A stretch of 64,000 bases of DNA from contig JBMHCC010000033.1 in NCBI GenBank assembly GCA_049890115.1, forward strand, positions 11,390 through 75,389, read 5' to 3'. This stretch comes from UBA685 sp049890115. Its GTDB lineage: Bacteria; Pseudomonadota; Alphaproteobacteria; Puniceispirillales; Puniceispirillaceae. Below the pieces are notes generated by a model, which saw only the letters and a program-made list of their open reading frames with translations, had not been told where the DNA came from and made no database searches. The position numbers were made by a program, and so were the translations under genes. Below, piece after piece: positions 1 through 9,145 of this stretch (position 1 is the first letter of the stretch; every line of letters starts with the position of its first letter).

Positions 1-456
1 GCAGAACAGCTATCATCATTACCAGAAGATAAAAAACCAAAAAAGCTGGCGATGTTCTGTACAGGCGGCATCAGATGCGAGAAATCAACAGCATTAATGC
101 GCTCTTACGGCTTTGATGAGGTTTATCACCTCAAAGGCGGCATTTTAAAATATTTTGAAGATGTGCCAGCAGAAGACTCCCTATGGCAAGGTGAATGTTT
201 TGTCTTTGATAGCCGCGTTTCAGTTGATCATAAGCTTGCCAAAGGCTCTTATGAGCTATGCTATGCGTGCCGCATGCCAATTACAGCTGATGAAATGGAT
301 GATGAACGCTATTTACCAGGCCTATCATGCCCTCATTGTTTTGAGCATAAAACAGATAGCCAGCTTGCCCGCTATCGTGAGCGTCAAAAACAGGTCGCAT
401 TAGCAAAAGAGCGCGGCGAAGCCCATATCGGCGCGGTAAGAGACGCAGCAGAATAA
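1..456 (+). CDS. trhO: tRNA uridine(34) hydroxylase TrhO, C-terminal part
   Basis: The reading frame is open from the first base, so the gene starts before the window. The visible part carries the rhodanese active-site loop FCTGGIRCEKS, followed by the CYACR...CPHC cysteine pairs and the RxRQKQ-x-LAKERGE tail. These are characteristic of the YceA/TrhO family, which hydroxylates uridine 34 at the tRNA wobble position. The first cysteine of the loop is the expected rhodanese nucleophile. It converges on the glutathionyl-hydroquinone reductase gene with only 23 bases between stops; no clear terminator is seen there. Identity is firm; the N-terminal domain is not visible. Confidence 0.93.
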   Translation, partial: AEQLSSLPEDKKPKKLAMFCTGGIRCEKSTALMRSYGFDEVYHLKGGILKYFEDVPAEDSLWQGECFVFDSRVSVDHKLAKGSYELCYACRMPITADEMDDERYLPGLSCPHCFEHKTDSQLARYRERQKQVALAKERGEAHIGAVRDAAE

Positions 457-479
457 TTGATAATCAGTTAGCTGCTAGC

Positions 480-1454
480 TTAGCTTCTGCCATGCGGACT
501 TAACAAATCCTGAACAGGGCCTTCTGGCACTATCTGTGTCGGGTTAATCATAGTATGGCTGGCATAATAATGTGTTTTGATATGATCGAAAAACACAGTC
601 TCTGCCACACCATCCATCTGATATATCTCTTTCATATAGCCATAAATATTTGGATAATCGAAAATGCGTCTGAGGTTACATTTGAAATGCCCGACATAGA
701 CAGGATCAAAGCGGATTAGCGTCACAAATAGGCGGAAATCAGCTTCTGTTAGCCTATCACCCATCAGATAGCGGTTTTCAGATAAGCGCTCTTCAATATC
801 ATCAAGTGCGTTAAATACCTCAGATAGGGATTCCTGATAGGCCTTCGTGGTTGTCGCAAAGCCTGTTTTATACACACCATTATTGATATTATGATAAACC
901 AGCTCATTAATGCGTTCGATATCATCACGCATCTCTTCAGGCCAGAAATCCAAATCATTACCTGTTACATCATCAAAAGCAGAATTGAACATACGAATGA
1001 TCTCAGATGATTCATTTGACACAATTCGACCTGTTTGCTTGTCCCATAAAACAGGTACTGTCACCCTGCCTGTGGCTTTTTCATAGCTCTGGATATAGAC
1101 GTCACGCATAAATGGCTTGCCCATCAGATTATCACCTGTGGCACCGTCAAAATCTGTTTCAAATGTCCAACCATCATCAAGCATCAAGGGATGCACAACT
1201 GAAATATCAATATGTGGCTCAAGCCCTTTTAATTTACGAAAGATCAAGGTGCGATGTGCCCAGGGGCACGCATAGGATACATAAAGGTGATAGCGTCCCG
1301 ATTCAGCCTTGAAGCCAGCCTCACCAGAGGGACCAGCAGAACCATCCTTGGTTACCCAGTTACGAAACCGTGCCACATCGCGAACGAATTTCCCATCTGA
1401 TTTTTTGGTATCATACCATTGGTCAGACCACACACCGTCAATAAGAAGGCCCAT
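480..1454 (-). CDS. yqjG: glutathionyl-hydroquinone reductase (Xi-class GST, YqjG/PcpF family)
   Basis: 324 residues, the usual length for Xi-class glutathione transferases. The family motif CPWAHR lies at residues 63-68; Cys63 is the expected catalytic cysteine that reduces glutathionyl-hydroquinones and related conjugates in the cytoplasm. The C-terminal half holds the all-helical GST domain with the LTEADFRLFVTLIRFD stretch typical of this family. A GGAG ribosome-binding site sits five bases before the ATG. It is the last gene of a leftward run after rpe, 77 bases downstream of it, and may be independently expressed. Substrate in this organism is not shown by the sequence. Confidence 0.92.
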   Translation of the reverse strand: MGLLIDGVWSDQWYDTKKSDGKFVRDVARFRNWVTKDGSAGPSGEAGFKAESGRYHLYVSYACPWAHRTLIFRKLKGLEPHIDISVVHPLMLDDGWTFETDFDGATGDNLMGKPFMRDVYIQSYEKATGRVTVPVLWDKQTGRIVSNESSEIIRMFNSAFDDVTGNDLDFWPEEMRDDIERINELVYHNINNGVYKTGFATTTKAYQESLSEVFNALDDIEERLSENRYLMGDRLTEADFRLFVTLIRFDPVYVGHFKCNLRRIFDYPNIYGYMKEIYQMDGVAETVFFDHIKTHYYASHTMINPTQIVPEGPVQDLLSPHGRS

Positions 1455-1531
1455 AAGAACTCCTGCTAAATCATTTATGATTATTTACCATTGCCAATAC
1501 GTTATGGCTTTGCTGATGGACTAGGCCTGAT

Positions 1532-2188
1532 TTATGATTTTTTCAAAGCTGCAATATTAGCCGCATAATGGTCAGCGCCACCCTTGAAAACAGCAGAGCC
1601 AGCAACCAGCACATCTGCCCCAGCAGCGATCACATCACCTGCATTATCAGCTGTTACACCGCCATCAACCTGAATATGAATATCACGCCCTGCAATCATC
1701 TGTTTGATAGCTGCAATCTTCGCAAGCTGAGATGTTAAGAATGACTGGCCACCAAAGCCAGGATTGACGCTCATCACCAGAATTAAATCGAGCTTATCAA
1801 GCACATAAGATAGGCCTTCAATCGAAGTATGCGGGTTAAGCGACACACCAGCTTTGCACCCTTTTTCACGGATAGCTGACAGAGTTCTGTCAAGATGCGT
1901 TGCTGCCTCAATATGAACCGTGATGCCATTAGCACCAGCTGCCACATAATCATCCAGCAATTCATCAGGATTTGTTACCATCAGATGGGCGTCAAAATAT
2001 TTGTCAGTCACCCCTCTAACAGCCTTAATAATGGGCGGGCCAAAGGTCAGGTTCGGCACAAAGTGACCATCCATTACATCTAGATGAATCCAATCAGCAC
2101 CAGCTTTATCAATGCGCTGAATCTCTGCACCAAGCTGACTAAAATCAGCAGATAGAATAGATGGCGCGATTAAGGTTGGACGAGACAT
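1532..2188 (-). CDS. rpe: ribulose-phosphate 3-epimerase
   Basis: 218-residue TIM-barrel enzyme that interconverts ribulose 5-phosphate and xylulose 5-phosphate in the pentose phosphate pathway. Metal ligands and catalytic residues are visible: HLDVMDG (His35, Asp37), DAHLMV near residue 66, VNPGFGGQSF near 141 and VDGGV near 176. The start has an AAAGGA site about nine bases upstream. It follows the RadD-like helicase with a 41-base gap, in the same direction, so the two may be co-transcribed. Confidence 0.97.
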   Translation of the reverse strand: MSRPTLIAPSILSADFSQLGAEIQRIDKAGADWIHLDVMDGHFVPNLTFGPPIIKAVRGVTDKYFDAHLMVTNPDELLDDYVAAGANGITVHIEAATHLDRTLSAIREKGCKAGVSLNPHTSIEGLSYVLDKLDLILVMSVNPGFGGQSFLTSQLAKIAAIKQMIAGRDIHIQVDGGVTADNAGDVIAAGADVLVAGSAVFKGGADHYAANIAALKKS

Positions 2189-2229
2189 GACAGATATCCT
2201 TTATCATGAGAAGGCGTAACGCTGATAGA

Positions 2230-4056
2230 TCACGCGCCGATAATATCTTTTGCTTTGAAATAAGGCAAATTATCCTGTGATGAACAGCCCATAACAGATA
2301 GACGCTCAATAATCTGCAAGGCACGCTGATATTTGCGTTCCAGCTCATCGCCATCTGTTTCACCAAATAGCTCACCACATAGCAAAATACCGTGATTGGC
2401 CTGCAAGGCACGAATTTTACGGCCATGCATCAAGCCATCAACCAGAATATTATGATCCATCTCTTCTGCTTTTACGATTTGTAAGCGGTTTTCAACCAGA
2501 AAAGCACGTACCTTTGCCTCACCTTCTAAGGTGAGTTTCCAGAAATCAGAATCAGATGTTGATGGCTCACCAGATACCAGCGCAAATGCCTTACAAAAGG
2601 CAAGGAAAATCAGCTCAGGCTTCTCACTACCTGTCCAAGCAGTCTGGCCAAGTGTCTGCCAAATATGATGATTCATCTCATCATAAATTGCTGGAATTCT
2701 CTCAAAGAATAAACGATGCAAACCAATATCATTAATTGAGCTATCCATCTTCTGCTCTTTATGAATATCAATCGCTGATAATGACCCGCAAGCAGGGCAA
2801 CCACCATCTTCAAATTTATTCTTTAGATACACATGCGAACAACGCAAACCTGTTTCCAACTTATGATCACATAAATAATAGCTTGTCTGTTCATCAACAG
2901 GCTGCTGTGAAATCCATTCAAACCTGTTCTTAAAACGCATATAGGAACCACGATGCGACCATAGTGACCATTGCAGCTTTTCAACGGGTCCAAAAGTTGA
3001 CCAATTTGACGATACATCAATGACAACACAGCTATCTTTATTTGGCGCAGCACGAAGGCCACGTCCAACAGACTGACCCCACAGAACTTTTGATAAGGTC
3101 GGGCGCATATGAACAATGATATTACAATGTGGATTATCCCAGCCTTCAGCTAGCACACCAACTGAAACAATCGCTTCCACCTCGCCATCTTCATGCGCTT
3201 TTAGCATCTGCATACGCTCTTTAATTGGCGTTTGTGCGGTAATCAGCTCAACAGATAAACCAAGCTCTTGAATGGCCTCAACTGTTGTTTCTGCGACTGT
3301 GACATCAGGACAGAACCAAGCCGACACAGGCTTCGGTTTTACAATCTCTCTTTCCTGAAGATAGATATTACAAGCATGACTTATCATTGATGATTTGATG
3401 ATGGCAGGTGCTAATTTGGCAACTGGAAAATCACCACAGGATACATCAATATTACCCAAATCAAGATCATGAATAAAATGCGGGCGATAGCGCGGACGCA
3501 CCAAAATACCCTCATCAAATAACACGCTCATATCTGCGCCATCAATAATCGCATCAAAAGCAAGGCTGAGCTGATCTCGCTGATCAGCTGTGCGGCGTTC
3601 TGGCGAGGCTGTCAGACCCAACATATGGGCATCATCTTTGCCATGCTCATTAAAACAATCCAGAATACGCTTATAACCTGTGCCATTTGGCGAGACACGA
3701 TGTGCCTCATCAATGATCAGCAAATCAGCTTGTTTGATCGCATCATCAAGAATGTCTTTGGCTCTGGTGCTGGTCGATAACAACACATCATAATCTGTGA
3801 AAGGCTCTTCATTTTTCGTCAAATTCAGCTTTTGCACACGATGCGCTTTGCCAAGCGCACGTTCCAGCTGCTCTAGCAAAACAAGCCTGTGACAAAGCAC
3901 AATTACTTTTTTACCAGAATAAAATTGGCGAATAATCTCAGATGCCAAAACCGTTTTACCGGCACCTGTTGGTGCCTTTACAATAAAACGGCGATGCGCC
4001 TTTAAAATAGTCGGCAACCCATCAATAATTTCCTGTTGCCAGCGCCGTAATTCCAT
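2230..4056 (-). CDS. RadD-like superfamily 2 DEAH helicase with zinc-binding cysteines
   Basis: I place the start at the ATG preceded by AGG six bases upstream (608 residues); a TTG 18 bases earlier is also in frame. Helicase motifs in order: Walker A APTGAGKT at 28-35, DEAH at 116-119, LTASP at about 149, the motif V region VLAEGWDNP near 301 and motif VI QSVGRGLRA near 328. Four cysteines (about 396, 406, 420, 423) form a likely zinc site after the helicase core, as in RadD/YejH, which acts in recombination-linked repair with single-strand-binding protein. A type III restriction helicase is the alternative, but there is no methyltransferase partner here and the protein is too short. It lies between a catabolic oxidoreductase and rpe, with 129 AT-rich bases upstream. 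Confidence 0.72.
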   Translation of the reverse strand: MELRRWQQEIIDGLPTILKAHRRFIVKAPTGAGKTVLASEIIRQFYSGKKVIVLCHRLVLLEQLERALGKAHRVQKLNLTKNEEPFTDYDVLLSTSTRAKDILDDAIKQADLLIIDEAHRVSPNGTGYKRILDCFNEHGKDDAHMLGLTASPERRTADQRDQLSLAFDAIIDGADMSVLFDEGILVRPRYRPHFIHDLDLGNIDVSCGDFPVAKLAPAIIKSSMISHACNIYLQEREIVKPKPVSAWFCPDVTVAETTVEAIQELGLSVELITAQTPIKERMQMLKAHEDGEVEAIVSVGVLAEGWDNPHCNIIVHMRPTLSKVLWGQSVGRGLRAAPNKDSCVVIDVSSNWSTFGPVEKLQWSLWSHRGSYMRFKNRFEWISQQPVDEQTSYYLCDHKLETGLRCSHVYLKNKFEDGGCPACGSLSAIDIHKEQKMDSSINDIGLHRLFFERIPAIYDEMNHHIWQTLGQTAWTGSEKPELIFLAFCKAFALVSGEPSTSDSDFWKLTLEGEAKVRAFLVENRLQIVKAEEMDHNILVDGLMHGRKIRALQANHGILLCGELFGETDGDELERKYQRALQIIERLSVMGCSSQDNLPYFKAKDIIGA

Positions 4057-4203
4057 CTTCAGCCTATTTATCAATTATTAAATTAGTCGTTACTCAAATA
4101 GCAGGCGAACAGTATAGACGAATTAACCAAGAATTACGCACTTTTTTTTGTTTTTTTGAAAATAGCCCATTTAGCATGATATTTATCGGCTAATGAGGCA
4201 CCC

Positions 4204-5202
4204 TTATCCGATAAGGCCATGCAATGTTTCAAGCAAGGTTGCGTTCACTTCTCTGCTGCCTTCATCTTGCCGATTTTTATGGCGGCGAGCCCCTGGCATC
4301 CTGACCCCATCCAATGATGTCAGCGCATCAAAGAAGCCTGCGCTATGATTATCCCAGCCATCACCAGATAGTAATTGTGGTGAAATCGCTATGATAAGCT
4401 CACCGCCTCTGGCAGGCCCGCCATCATTATTATCTTGGCTAGCAGCTTCATAAGAGAATTGATCACCAGCAAGTGTCGCAGATAATAATTCAACCATCAT
4501 AGAAATAGCAGAGCCTTTATAGCCGCCAAATGGCAATAATACGCCTTTTAACACTTCATTGGGATCATTGGTTGGCTGACCATCAGGGCCTAGGCCTGTA
4601 CCATCTGGCAAATCATGGCCATCACGTGCTGCCAGCATCACATCACCTTTGGCAAGGCGTGAGGTTGCCATATCAAACACAACAGGCGTATCACCAGGGC
4701 GTGGCCAGGCAAAGGCTAGCGGATTTGTGCCAAAAAAGGCCTTGGTGGCACCAGCTGGCGCGACAGATGGCTTAAAACATGTACAGGCAATCCCAACCAG
4801 ATTCTGCTCTGCTAGATATTCCACCTCTGGCCAGAGTGCCGCAAAATGAAAACTATTATAAAGGCGCATCACAGCAATGCCTGTCTGATGGGTTGCTTTT
4901 GCCAGAACTGGCAAAGCACATTCCAGCGAATAAGGCGCATAGCCATATTTGCCATCAACCGAAATGACAGAAGGCAATATTTGTTCGATAACAGGCGCAG
5001 CAGTGCCATCAACCTTGCCTGATTGCATGGATTTCACATAGCCTGGCAAGCGGAACAGACCATGCGAGGCAGACCCATCACGTTCAGCACGTGTGACAAT
5101 AGAGGCAATTGCTTTGGCATTGGCATCATCACAGCCATTGGCCTTTAGCACACGCAATGCCAGTGCTTCAATTTCTGCAAGAGTACAAGTTTCGGTCGCC
5201 AT
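4204..5202 (-). CDS. Ldh-family NAD(P)-dependent oxidoreductase (malate/L-lactate/imino-acid reductase type)
   Basis: 332 residues of the MDH2/Ldh2 fold, unrelated to the classical Rossmann lactate dehydrogenase. The family signatures are SHGLFRLPGY (His47), NSFHFA near 116, FGTNPLAFAWP near 158 and LLPFGGYKGSAISMMVELLS in the C-terminal part. Members reduce 2-oxo acids or cyclic imines such as delta1-pyrroline-2-carboxylate; sequence alone does not choose. An AAAGGGGG ribosome-binding site lies six bases before ATG. It begins 15 bases after the DUF3726 gene, so it is the fourth gene of the operon with the M19-like protein and the 571-residue protein. In view of the betaine and proline chemistry farther along, an imino-acid substrate is plausible but inferred. 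Confidence 0.85.
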   Translation of the reverse strand: MATETCTLAEIEALALRVLKANGCDDANAKAIASIVTRAERDGSASHGLFRLPGYVKSMQSGKVDGTAAPVIEQILPSVISVDGKYGYAPYSLECALPVLAKATHQTGIAVMRLYNSFHFAALWPEVEYLAEQNLVGIACTCFKPSVAPAGATKAFFGTNPLAFAWPRPGDTPVVFDMATSRLAKGDVMLAARDGHDLPDGTGLGPDGQPTNDPNEVLKGVLLPFGGYKGSAISMMVELLSATLAGDQFSYEAASQDNNDGGPARGGELIIAISPQLLSGDGWDNHSAGFFDALTSLDGVRMPGARRHKNRQDEGSREVNATLLETLHGLIG

Positions 5203-5217
5203 TATATGCCCCCTTTG

Positions 5218-5841
5218 TTAATCATTATCATTTAGACCAGCACCAGCACCTGCCAGCCTTGATGCTTGTGACGATGGCACATAGTTGCGAAAAGCAAAAG
5301 AGCCTATCACCTCATAAGCGTTTTTATCAACTGTGATACGTGCTGGAAATGAAGGCCTCTTTTCAGGGTGAAAGGGGTGTTTCACTATGAAATAGCTGCT
5401 CGCTTTTGGTGCTGTTTTTTCTGACAGATACTCAGCAATATTTGGCTGACCATCATCACCGTTCGCCACAATACCAAAACTGCCAAAATGAGATGATTGA
5501 CGTATTCCAATCAGACCAAGAGATAGGAAGGGATAATGTGGCATTTCCATCTCTATCTCATCAGCTTGACCAGCAATAAGATAATCCATAGCTGCTATCA
5601 AAGATGGCAGTGTTGCTGTTGCTGAAAGCTTTATGGTTCGCTTTGTTTTATCAAAGGTAAAAGAAGGATGTGAGTGAGTTTCACTTTGCAAAAATGCCGC
5701 AATTTCTGCATCAGCGACAATGTGATAACCACAAAGATAATGCGTAGCAGCAGCGATATCTTCTGCCATGCCATAGCTGAGGCCTTTGCCTATCACAGCC
5801 TTTTTCACCTCAGAGACAAGCTGGTTAACTGACAGCTCCAT
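5218..5841 (-). CDS. DUF3726 family protein, function unknown
   Basis: 207 residues from an ATG that overlaps the stop of the upstream 571-residue gene by one base (TGATG), which indicates translational coupling; an upstream in-frame TTG is less likely. The N-terminal stretch LSVNQLVSEVKKAV...GLSYGMAEDIAAATHYLCG matches my memory of DUF3726. No catalytic motif, signal peptide or membrane segment is visible. The C-terminal region is rich in Ala, Gly and Asn/Asp (LAGAGAGLNDND). Its tight coupling to a metal-poor M19 relative, an unknown large protein and an Ldh-type reductase suggests a catabolic accessory role. I would not assign a reaction. Confidence 0.6.
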   Translation of the reverse strand: MELSVNQLVSEVKKAVIGKGLSYGMAEDIAAATHYLCGYHIVADAEIAAFLQSETHSHPSFTFDKTKRTIKLSATATLPSLIAAMDYLIAGQADEIEMEMPHYPFLSLGLIGIRQSSHFGSFGIVANGDDGQPNIAEYLSEKTAPKASSYFIVKHPFHPEKRPSFPARITVDKNAYEVIGSFAFRNYVPSSQASRLAGAGAGLNDND

Positions 5842-7556
5842 CAGCTTTGACAACCAGCAAAGCCATCAATGACCCAAAATGACCAATCATCAGCTGTTTT
5901 ATCTGATAACTCACCAGCTGAAGGTGCGCCCTGAAATAAAGTGATTCTGGTCCATCTATCTGATCTGGGATCAAATTTAGACGCCCCAAAAAAGGACAAT
6001 TTAAAGCGCAGCAAATCAATCGGCCGACATTCCTCACCAACCAGATTGCCTTGTATTTCAGCATAGGGAAAATGGGCATTATTCTGAATCCGCCTAATGA
6101 TATAGCGACATTCAGGATGCGCCATCAGCAATTCAGCCACAGTCATATTAGCTGGCTTATCTGCCATTACTTTTTGGAGATCAGCTAGATAAAACGCCAT
6201 CGCAAATGGCATTTCACGCTCTTGACCATCTTCTGCATAAGCATTGCCAAGGCGTGGTTCTAATTTTTCCTCAGACACATACCAAAATTGCTGGCGTGAT
6301 TGCGGTTTACAAAGGTCAATCGCCAAAGCCCAGCGATAATGTTTTTCAATGAGTTTTTGCAAATCATCAATGACCATCGCTGGCTCTAGCGCTGGCGCCC
6401 TAGCTTCGGTCATACATTCTTCAAGCTCGTCAATCAAAGGCCCCTGATATTCCATCACAAAAGAGGCTGCTAAAGCTGCAAAATCATCACCCTGATTTTG
6501 TGCCTCAAGCATGATCTTATCAAGCGGGCGATGCTGTTTCAGCAAAGCTGGCAAATCAGCACAGAGCGCATCCCATCTTATGATTAAATCAGCGATGATC
6601 ACCTGATAATTTGCATCATCTACTTGCCATTGCCGCAAATGGTCTGCAATGCGCTGCCCCAATGCGATATAAAGCTCTTGTTCTTGAAGAGATAGGCTGT
6701 CAGTTTGGCGCACCATCGCAAGTGCTGTTTCACGCACCATCACCCAGCTATTCAATAAATTAGGGTGATGCACTAAGAATGGCGCCATCCCAAGGCCAGT
6801 TGAATTACCAACACCCAAATGGCGAGACAGGGCTGGTGATAGGCTTGTTGCATCAGTGCCGCCTTTTTGGCGTGCCAGATGATTCACAAGCTGAAAAGTG
6901 AATTCGCGAATAAGATAAACGGTTAACATTTCAGCCCGAAATGGCGCATTTAACCCGTCATAATCTTTAATAACATCACGGTCAGCTATGCCAAATTTGC
7001 CATTGCCATAAACAGCTGTTGTGCGCATTAAATAGCCAATTTTTGCAAGCTGTTCGATGTCTGGCTGTTGCCCTTTGGCAAGCGCATCAACAACATGGGA
7101 AAATAATCTAACAGATTTATTCGCACGCGATAATGTCATCACCTTTTCGTGATATTTGCCAAATTCTTGATGGGTAACTTGATCTGATAAATTGGCCATA
7201 TCATCTGCATTCGGCACACCATCAAACAGGCAAAAGCTGGCATCCCATGCTGTTGCAATCACCCTGTCTGTGCGATCCTCGTCAGCTAGGGCGCGGCTAT
7301 AAGCAATCAGCGTATAGATACGGCCATGAAATGGGATAGATAACGCCATCATGCCATAGCCATTTTCATCAAGGCTATTATCAATCACAGTCATTTTGGC
7401 ATTTTGCTGATGAAGCTGGCGGATAAGCGTTCTTTTAAATGACAAGCGATGCGGAAAGCTAGCCCCTAGCGCCGAGAGACGCATGACATCTTCAGCTGGC
7501 CGCAACACCAACGCATCATCTTTCTGGCAGCTTGTCATAGTCGCTTCACTTATCAT
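5841..7556 (-). CDS. uncharacterised 571-residue protein in the M19-like/DUF3726 operon
   Basis: I do not recognise this protein. It is soluble by inspection, with no signal peptide and no long hydrophobic segment. Recurrent Asp-Arg/Glu-Arg patches and conserved-looking blocks (for example AVYGNGKFGIADR near 180, SRHLGVGNSTGLGMAPFLVHHP near 245 and QFWYVSEEKLEPRLG near 430) look like an enzyme or folded binding protein rather than a low-complexity one. It follows the M19-like gene by 15 bases and overlaps the DUF3726 gene, so the three are very likely made from one mRNA. Two starts are possible, the outer ATG at 7556 or an inner ATG at 7538. Function cannot be inferred beyond the operon context. 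Confidence 0.75.
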   Translation of the reverse strand: MISEATMTSCQKDDALVLRPAEDVMRLSALGASFPHRLSFKRTLIRQLHQQNAKMTVIDNSLDENGYGMMALSIPFHGRIYTLIAYSRALADEDRTDRVIATAWDASFCLFDGVPNADDMANLSDQVTHQEFGKYHEKVMTLSRANKSVRLFSHVVDALAKGQQPDIEQLAKIGYLMRTTAVYGNGKFGIADRDVIKDYDGLNAPFRAEMLTVYLIREFTFQLVNHLARQKGGTDATSLSPALSRHLGVGNSTGLGMAPFLVHHPNLLNSWVMVRETALAMVRQTDSLSLQEQELYIALGQRIADHLRQWQVDDANYQVIIADLIIRWDALCADLPALLKQHRPLDKIMLEAQNQGDDFAALAASFVMEYQGPLIDELEECMTEARAPALEPAMVIDDLQKLIEKHYRWALAIDLCKPQSRQQFWYVSEEKLEPRLGNAYAEDGQEREMPFAMAFYLADLQKVMADKPANMTVAELLMAHPECRYIIRRIQNNAHFPYAEIQGNLVGEECRPIDLLRFKLSFFGASKFDPRSDRWTRITLFQGAPSAGELSDKTADDWSFWVIDGFAGCQS

Positions 7557-7571
7557 ATATCAGCACCAAAC

Positions 7572-8564
7572 TCAGCTTGCTTTGCTGGTAAAGCTGGCAT
7601 CATAAAAAGCAAGCCAGTTACCACCCATAATTTTCGCAATCTCAGCCTCAGCAAATCCAAAATCACGCAGGCCTTGCGCGATATTCGGAAAGTCCTTTAT
7701 CCCTGTGAACCAATCTGGTTGTGCAGGAAACCCAGCATTATCAGCACTGCCTTCGCCATAATCAAGCTGTTTTGACCATCTGCCATTACGCATCCATTCC
7801 ACCACAGAATCAGGCTGATCCTGACACAAATCAGACCCAATACCGATTGACTCAATGCCATAAGCATCTGCTGTATGTGCTATCATCTCACAAAAATCAG
7901 ACAGGCTACAATCTGACCCACCTTTGAGATGATGAGGGTAAATTGAAAAACCGATCATCCCACCTGTTTCACTCAAAGCTTTGATAATCGTATCAGATTT
8001 ATTGCGCCGTGCCGGATGCCAGCTTGCCGGATTAGCATGAGTGATTGCAATCGGGCGTGATGAGAATTCTATCGCCTCTAATGTTGAGCGTTCTGCTGAA
8101 TGTGACATATCGATCACCAGACCGACCCTGTTCATCTCGGCTATCGCCTGTTTGCCAAAGCGCGTTATGCCTGGATCCTCATCTTCATAACAGCCTGTGG
8201 CAAGCAAGGATTGATTATTATAAGTTAGCTGCATGAAACGGGCACCAAGCTGGTGACAGATTTCAATCAGCCCGATATCATCCTCAATCGGTGAGCAATT
8301 CTGAAAGCCAAAAATAATCGCTGTCTTATCTTGTGCATGGGCCGCTCTGACATCATCACCTGTCAGGCCACGCATCAGCCTATCTGGATAGGCCTCAAAC
8401 CAGCTATTCCATTTGCTGAAATTCGCAACTGTCTCACGAAAGCTTTCATGATAACAAATTGTGACATGAACCGCTGATAATTGGCCTTGTGCCATTTCAT
8501 CAAAATGCGCTGGCTGCCAATTCACATATTGCAAATTATCAATAAATAATGGCTTATCTGTCAT
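7572..8564 (-). CDS. M19 (renal dipeptidase-like) family protein lacking the first metal-site residues
   Basis: 330-residue TIM-barrel amidohydrolase related to membrane dipeptidase. Retained family residues: His155 in IDMSH, His176 in ITHANP, Arg187 in RRNKSD, Asp245 in GIGSD. The usual N-terminal HxD is replaced (IDNLQYVNW, residues 8-16) and the bridging Glu is Gln88 (FGFQNCSP). A binuclear zinc centre therefore cannot form in the usual way. I recall, unverified, a relative with the same changes in the Pseudomonas glycine betaine/dimethylglycine gene cluster, which would fit the betaine genes farther along. No signal peptide, so it is cytoplasmic. AGGA lies six bases before ATG. It heads the leftward operon. 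Activity as a peptidase is doubtful; a mononuclear hydrolase or binding role is possible. Confidence 0.85.
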   Translation of the reverse strand: MTDKPLFIDNLQYVNWQPAHFDEMAQGQLSAVHVTICYHESFRETVANFSKWNSWFEAYPDRLMRGLTGDDVRAAHAQDKTAIIFGFQNCSPIEDDIGLIEICHQLGARFMQLTYNNQSLLATGCYEDEDPGITRFGKQAIAEMNRVGLVIDMSHSAERSTLEAIEFSSRPIAITHANPASWHPARRNKSDTIIKALSETGGMIGFSIYPHHLKGGSDCSLSDFCEMIAHTADAYGIESIGIGSDLCQDQPDSVVEWMRNGRWSKQLDYGEGSADNAGFPAQPDWFTGIKDFPNIAQGLRDFGFAEAEIAKIMGGNWLAFYDASFTSKAS

Positions 8565-8752
8565 CAGGCATCCTATTGGCTGATAAAGGCTCTACAAGTT
8601 GATAATCTGCTATTGAGATTTCAAAAAAGCAAGTGACAGCTGCCCTATTTTTCATTTAGCTGTTGTATGGCCTTTGCCACTACCAGTTTTGCTAGACAAA
8701 AGATAAGAAATCTTTTTTAACAATCTGACATAGCCGCACGGAGATATAGATT
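8565..8752. promoter_or_regulatory. divergent intergenic region, M19-like operon and PcaC-like gene
   Basis: This 188-base spacer must hold the promoters of both divergent units. A small dyad AAAAGAT-N5-ATCTTTT lies at 8698-8716; it is AT-rich and could be an operator or chance. A GGAG ribosome-binding site precedes the rightward ATG. No clear -35/-10 pair stands out. Confidence 0.4.
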
Positions 8753-9133
8753 ATGGATGACACATTATTCGATAAGGGTTTAACAAAGCGTAAAGCGACA
8801 CTTGGCGCTGATTATGTTGAAAAAAATTTGGCAAGTGCTGATGATTTCACACGTCCCTTCCAAGAAGCGATGACTGCCTGGTGCTGGGGCTTTGGTTGGG
8901 GTGATGAGGTCATTGACGCCAAGACACGCTCTATGATGAATTTAGCAATGATCGGCGCACTTGGTAAAATGCATGAATGGGAAATTCATTGCCGCGGTGC
9001 GGTTAATAATGGTGTGAGCGTTGAAGAAATCAGGGCAATCATCCATGTGGTTGGTATTTATTGCGGGGTGCCACAATCACTGGAATGTTTCAGAGTGGCG
9101 CGCAAAGTTCTTGAAGAACATGATATGTTATAG
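8753..9133 (+). CDS. carboxymuconolactone decarboxylase (PcaC-like) family protein
   Basis: 126 residues, close to the usual PcaC length. The CMD core is visible: MMNLAMIGALGKMHEWEIHCRGAVNNGVSVEEI (read from residue 61) and IYCGVPQSLECFRVA at the C-terminus. There is no AhpD-type CxxC, so it is not an alkylhydroperoxidase; the His74/His79 pair fits the decarboxylase branch. In protocatechuate catabolism the family decarboxylates 4-carboxymuconolactone, but no other protocatechuate gene is present here, so the true substrate is open. It is followed 12 bases later by an SDR gene with which it probably forms a two-gene operon. Confidence 0.85.
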   Translation: MDDTLFDKGLTKRKATLGADYVEKNLASADDFTRPFQEAMTAWCWGFGWGDEVIDAKTRSMMNLAMIGALGKMHEWEIHCRGAVNNGVSVEEIRAIIHVVGIYCGVPQSLECFRVARKVLEEHDML

Positions 9134-9145
9134 GCAATCGCGATT

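Noticed and set aside
2230..4056. Type III restriction or defence helicase
   Set aside because: DEAH helicase with a C-terminal cysteine cluster looks like RadD; no methyltransferase, nuclease or defence gene is adjacent.
4138..4160. Terminator at the long T run after the Ldh-type gene
   Set aside because: The T run is on the plus strand and no strong GC stem lies on either side; only a weak five-bp pairing with a long loop is seen.
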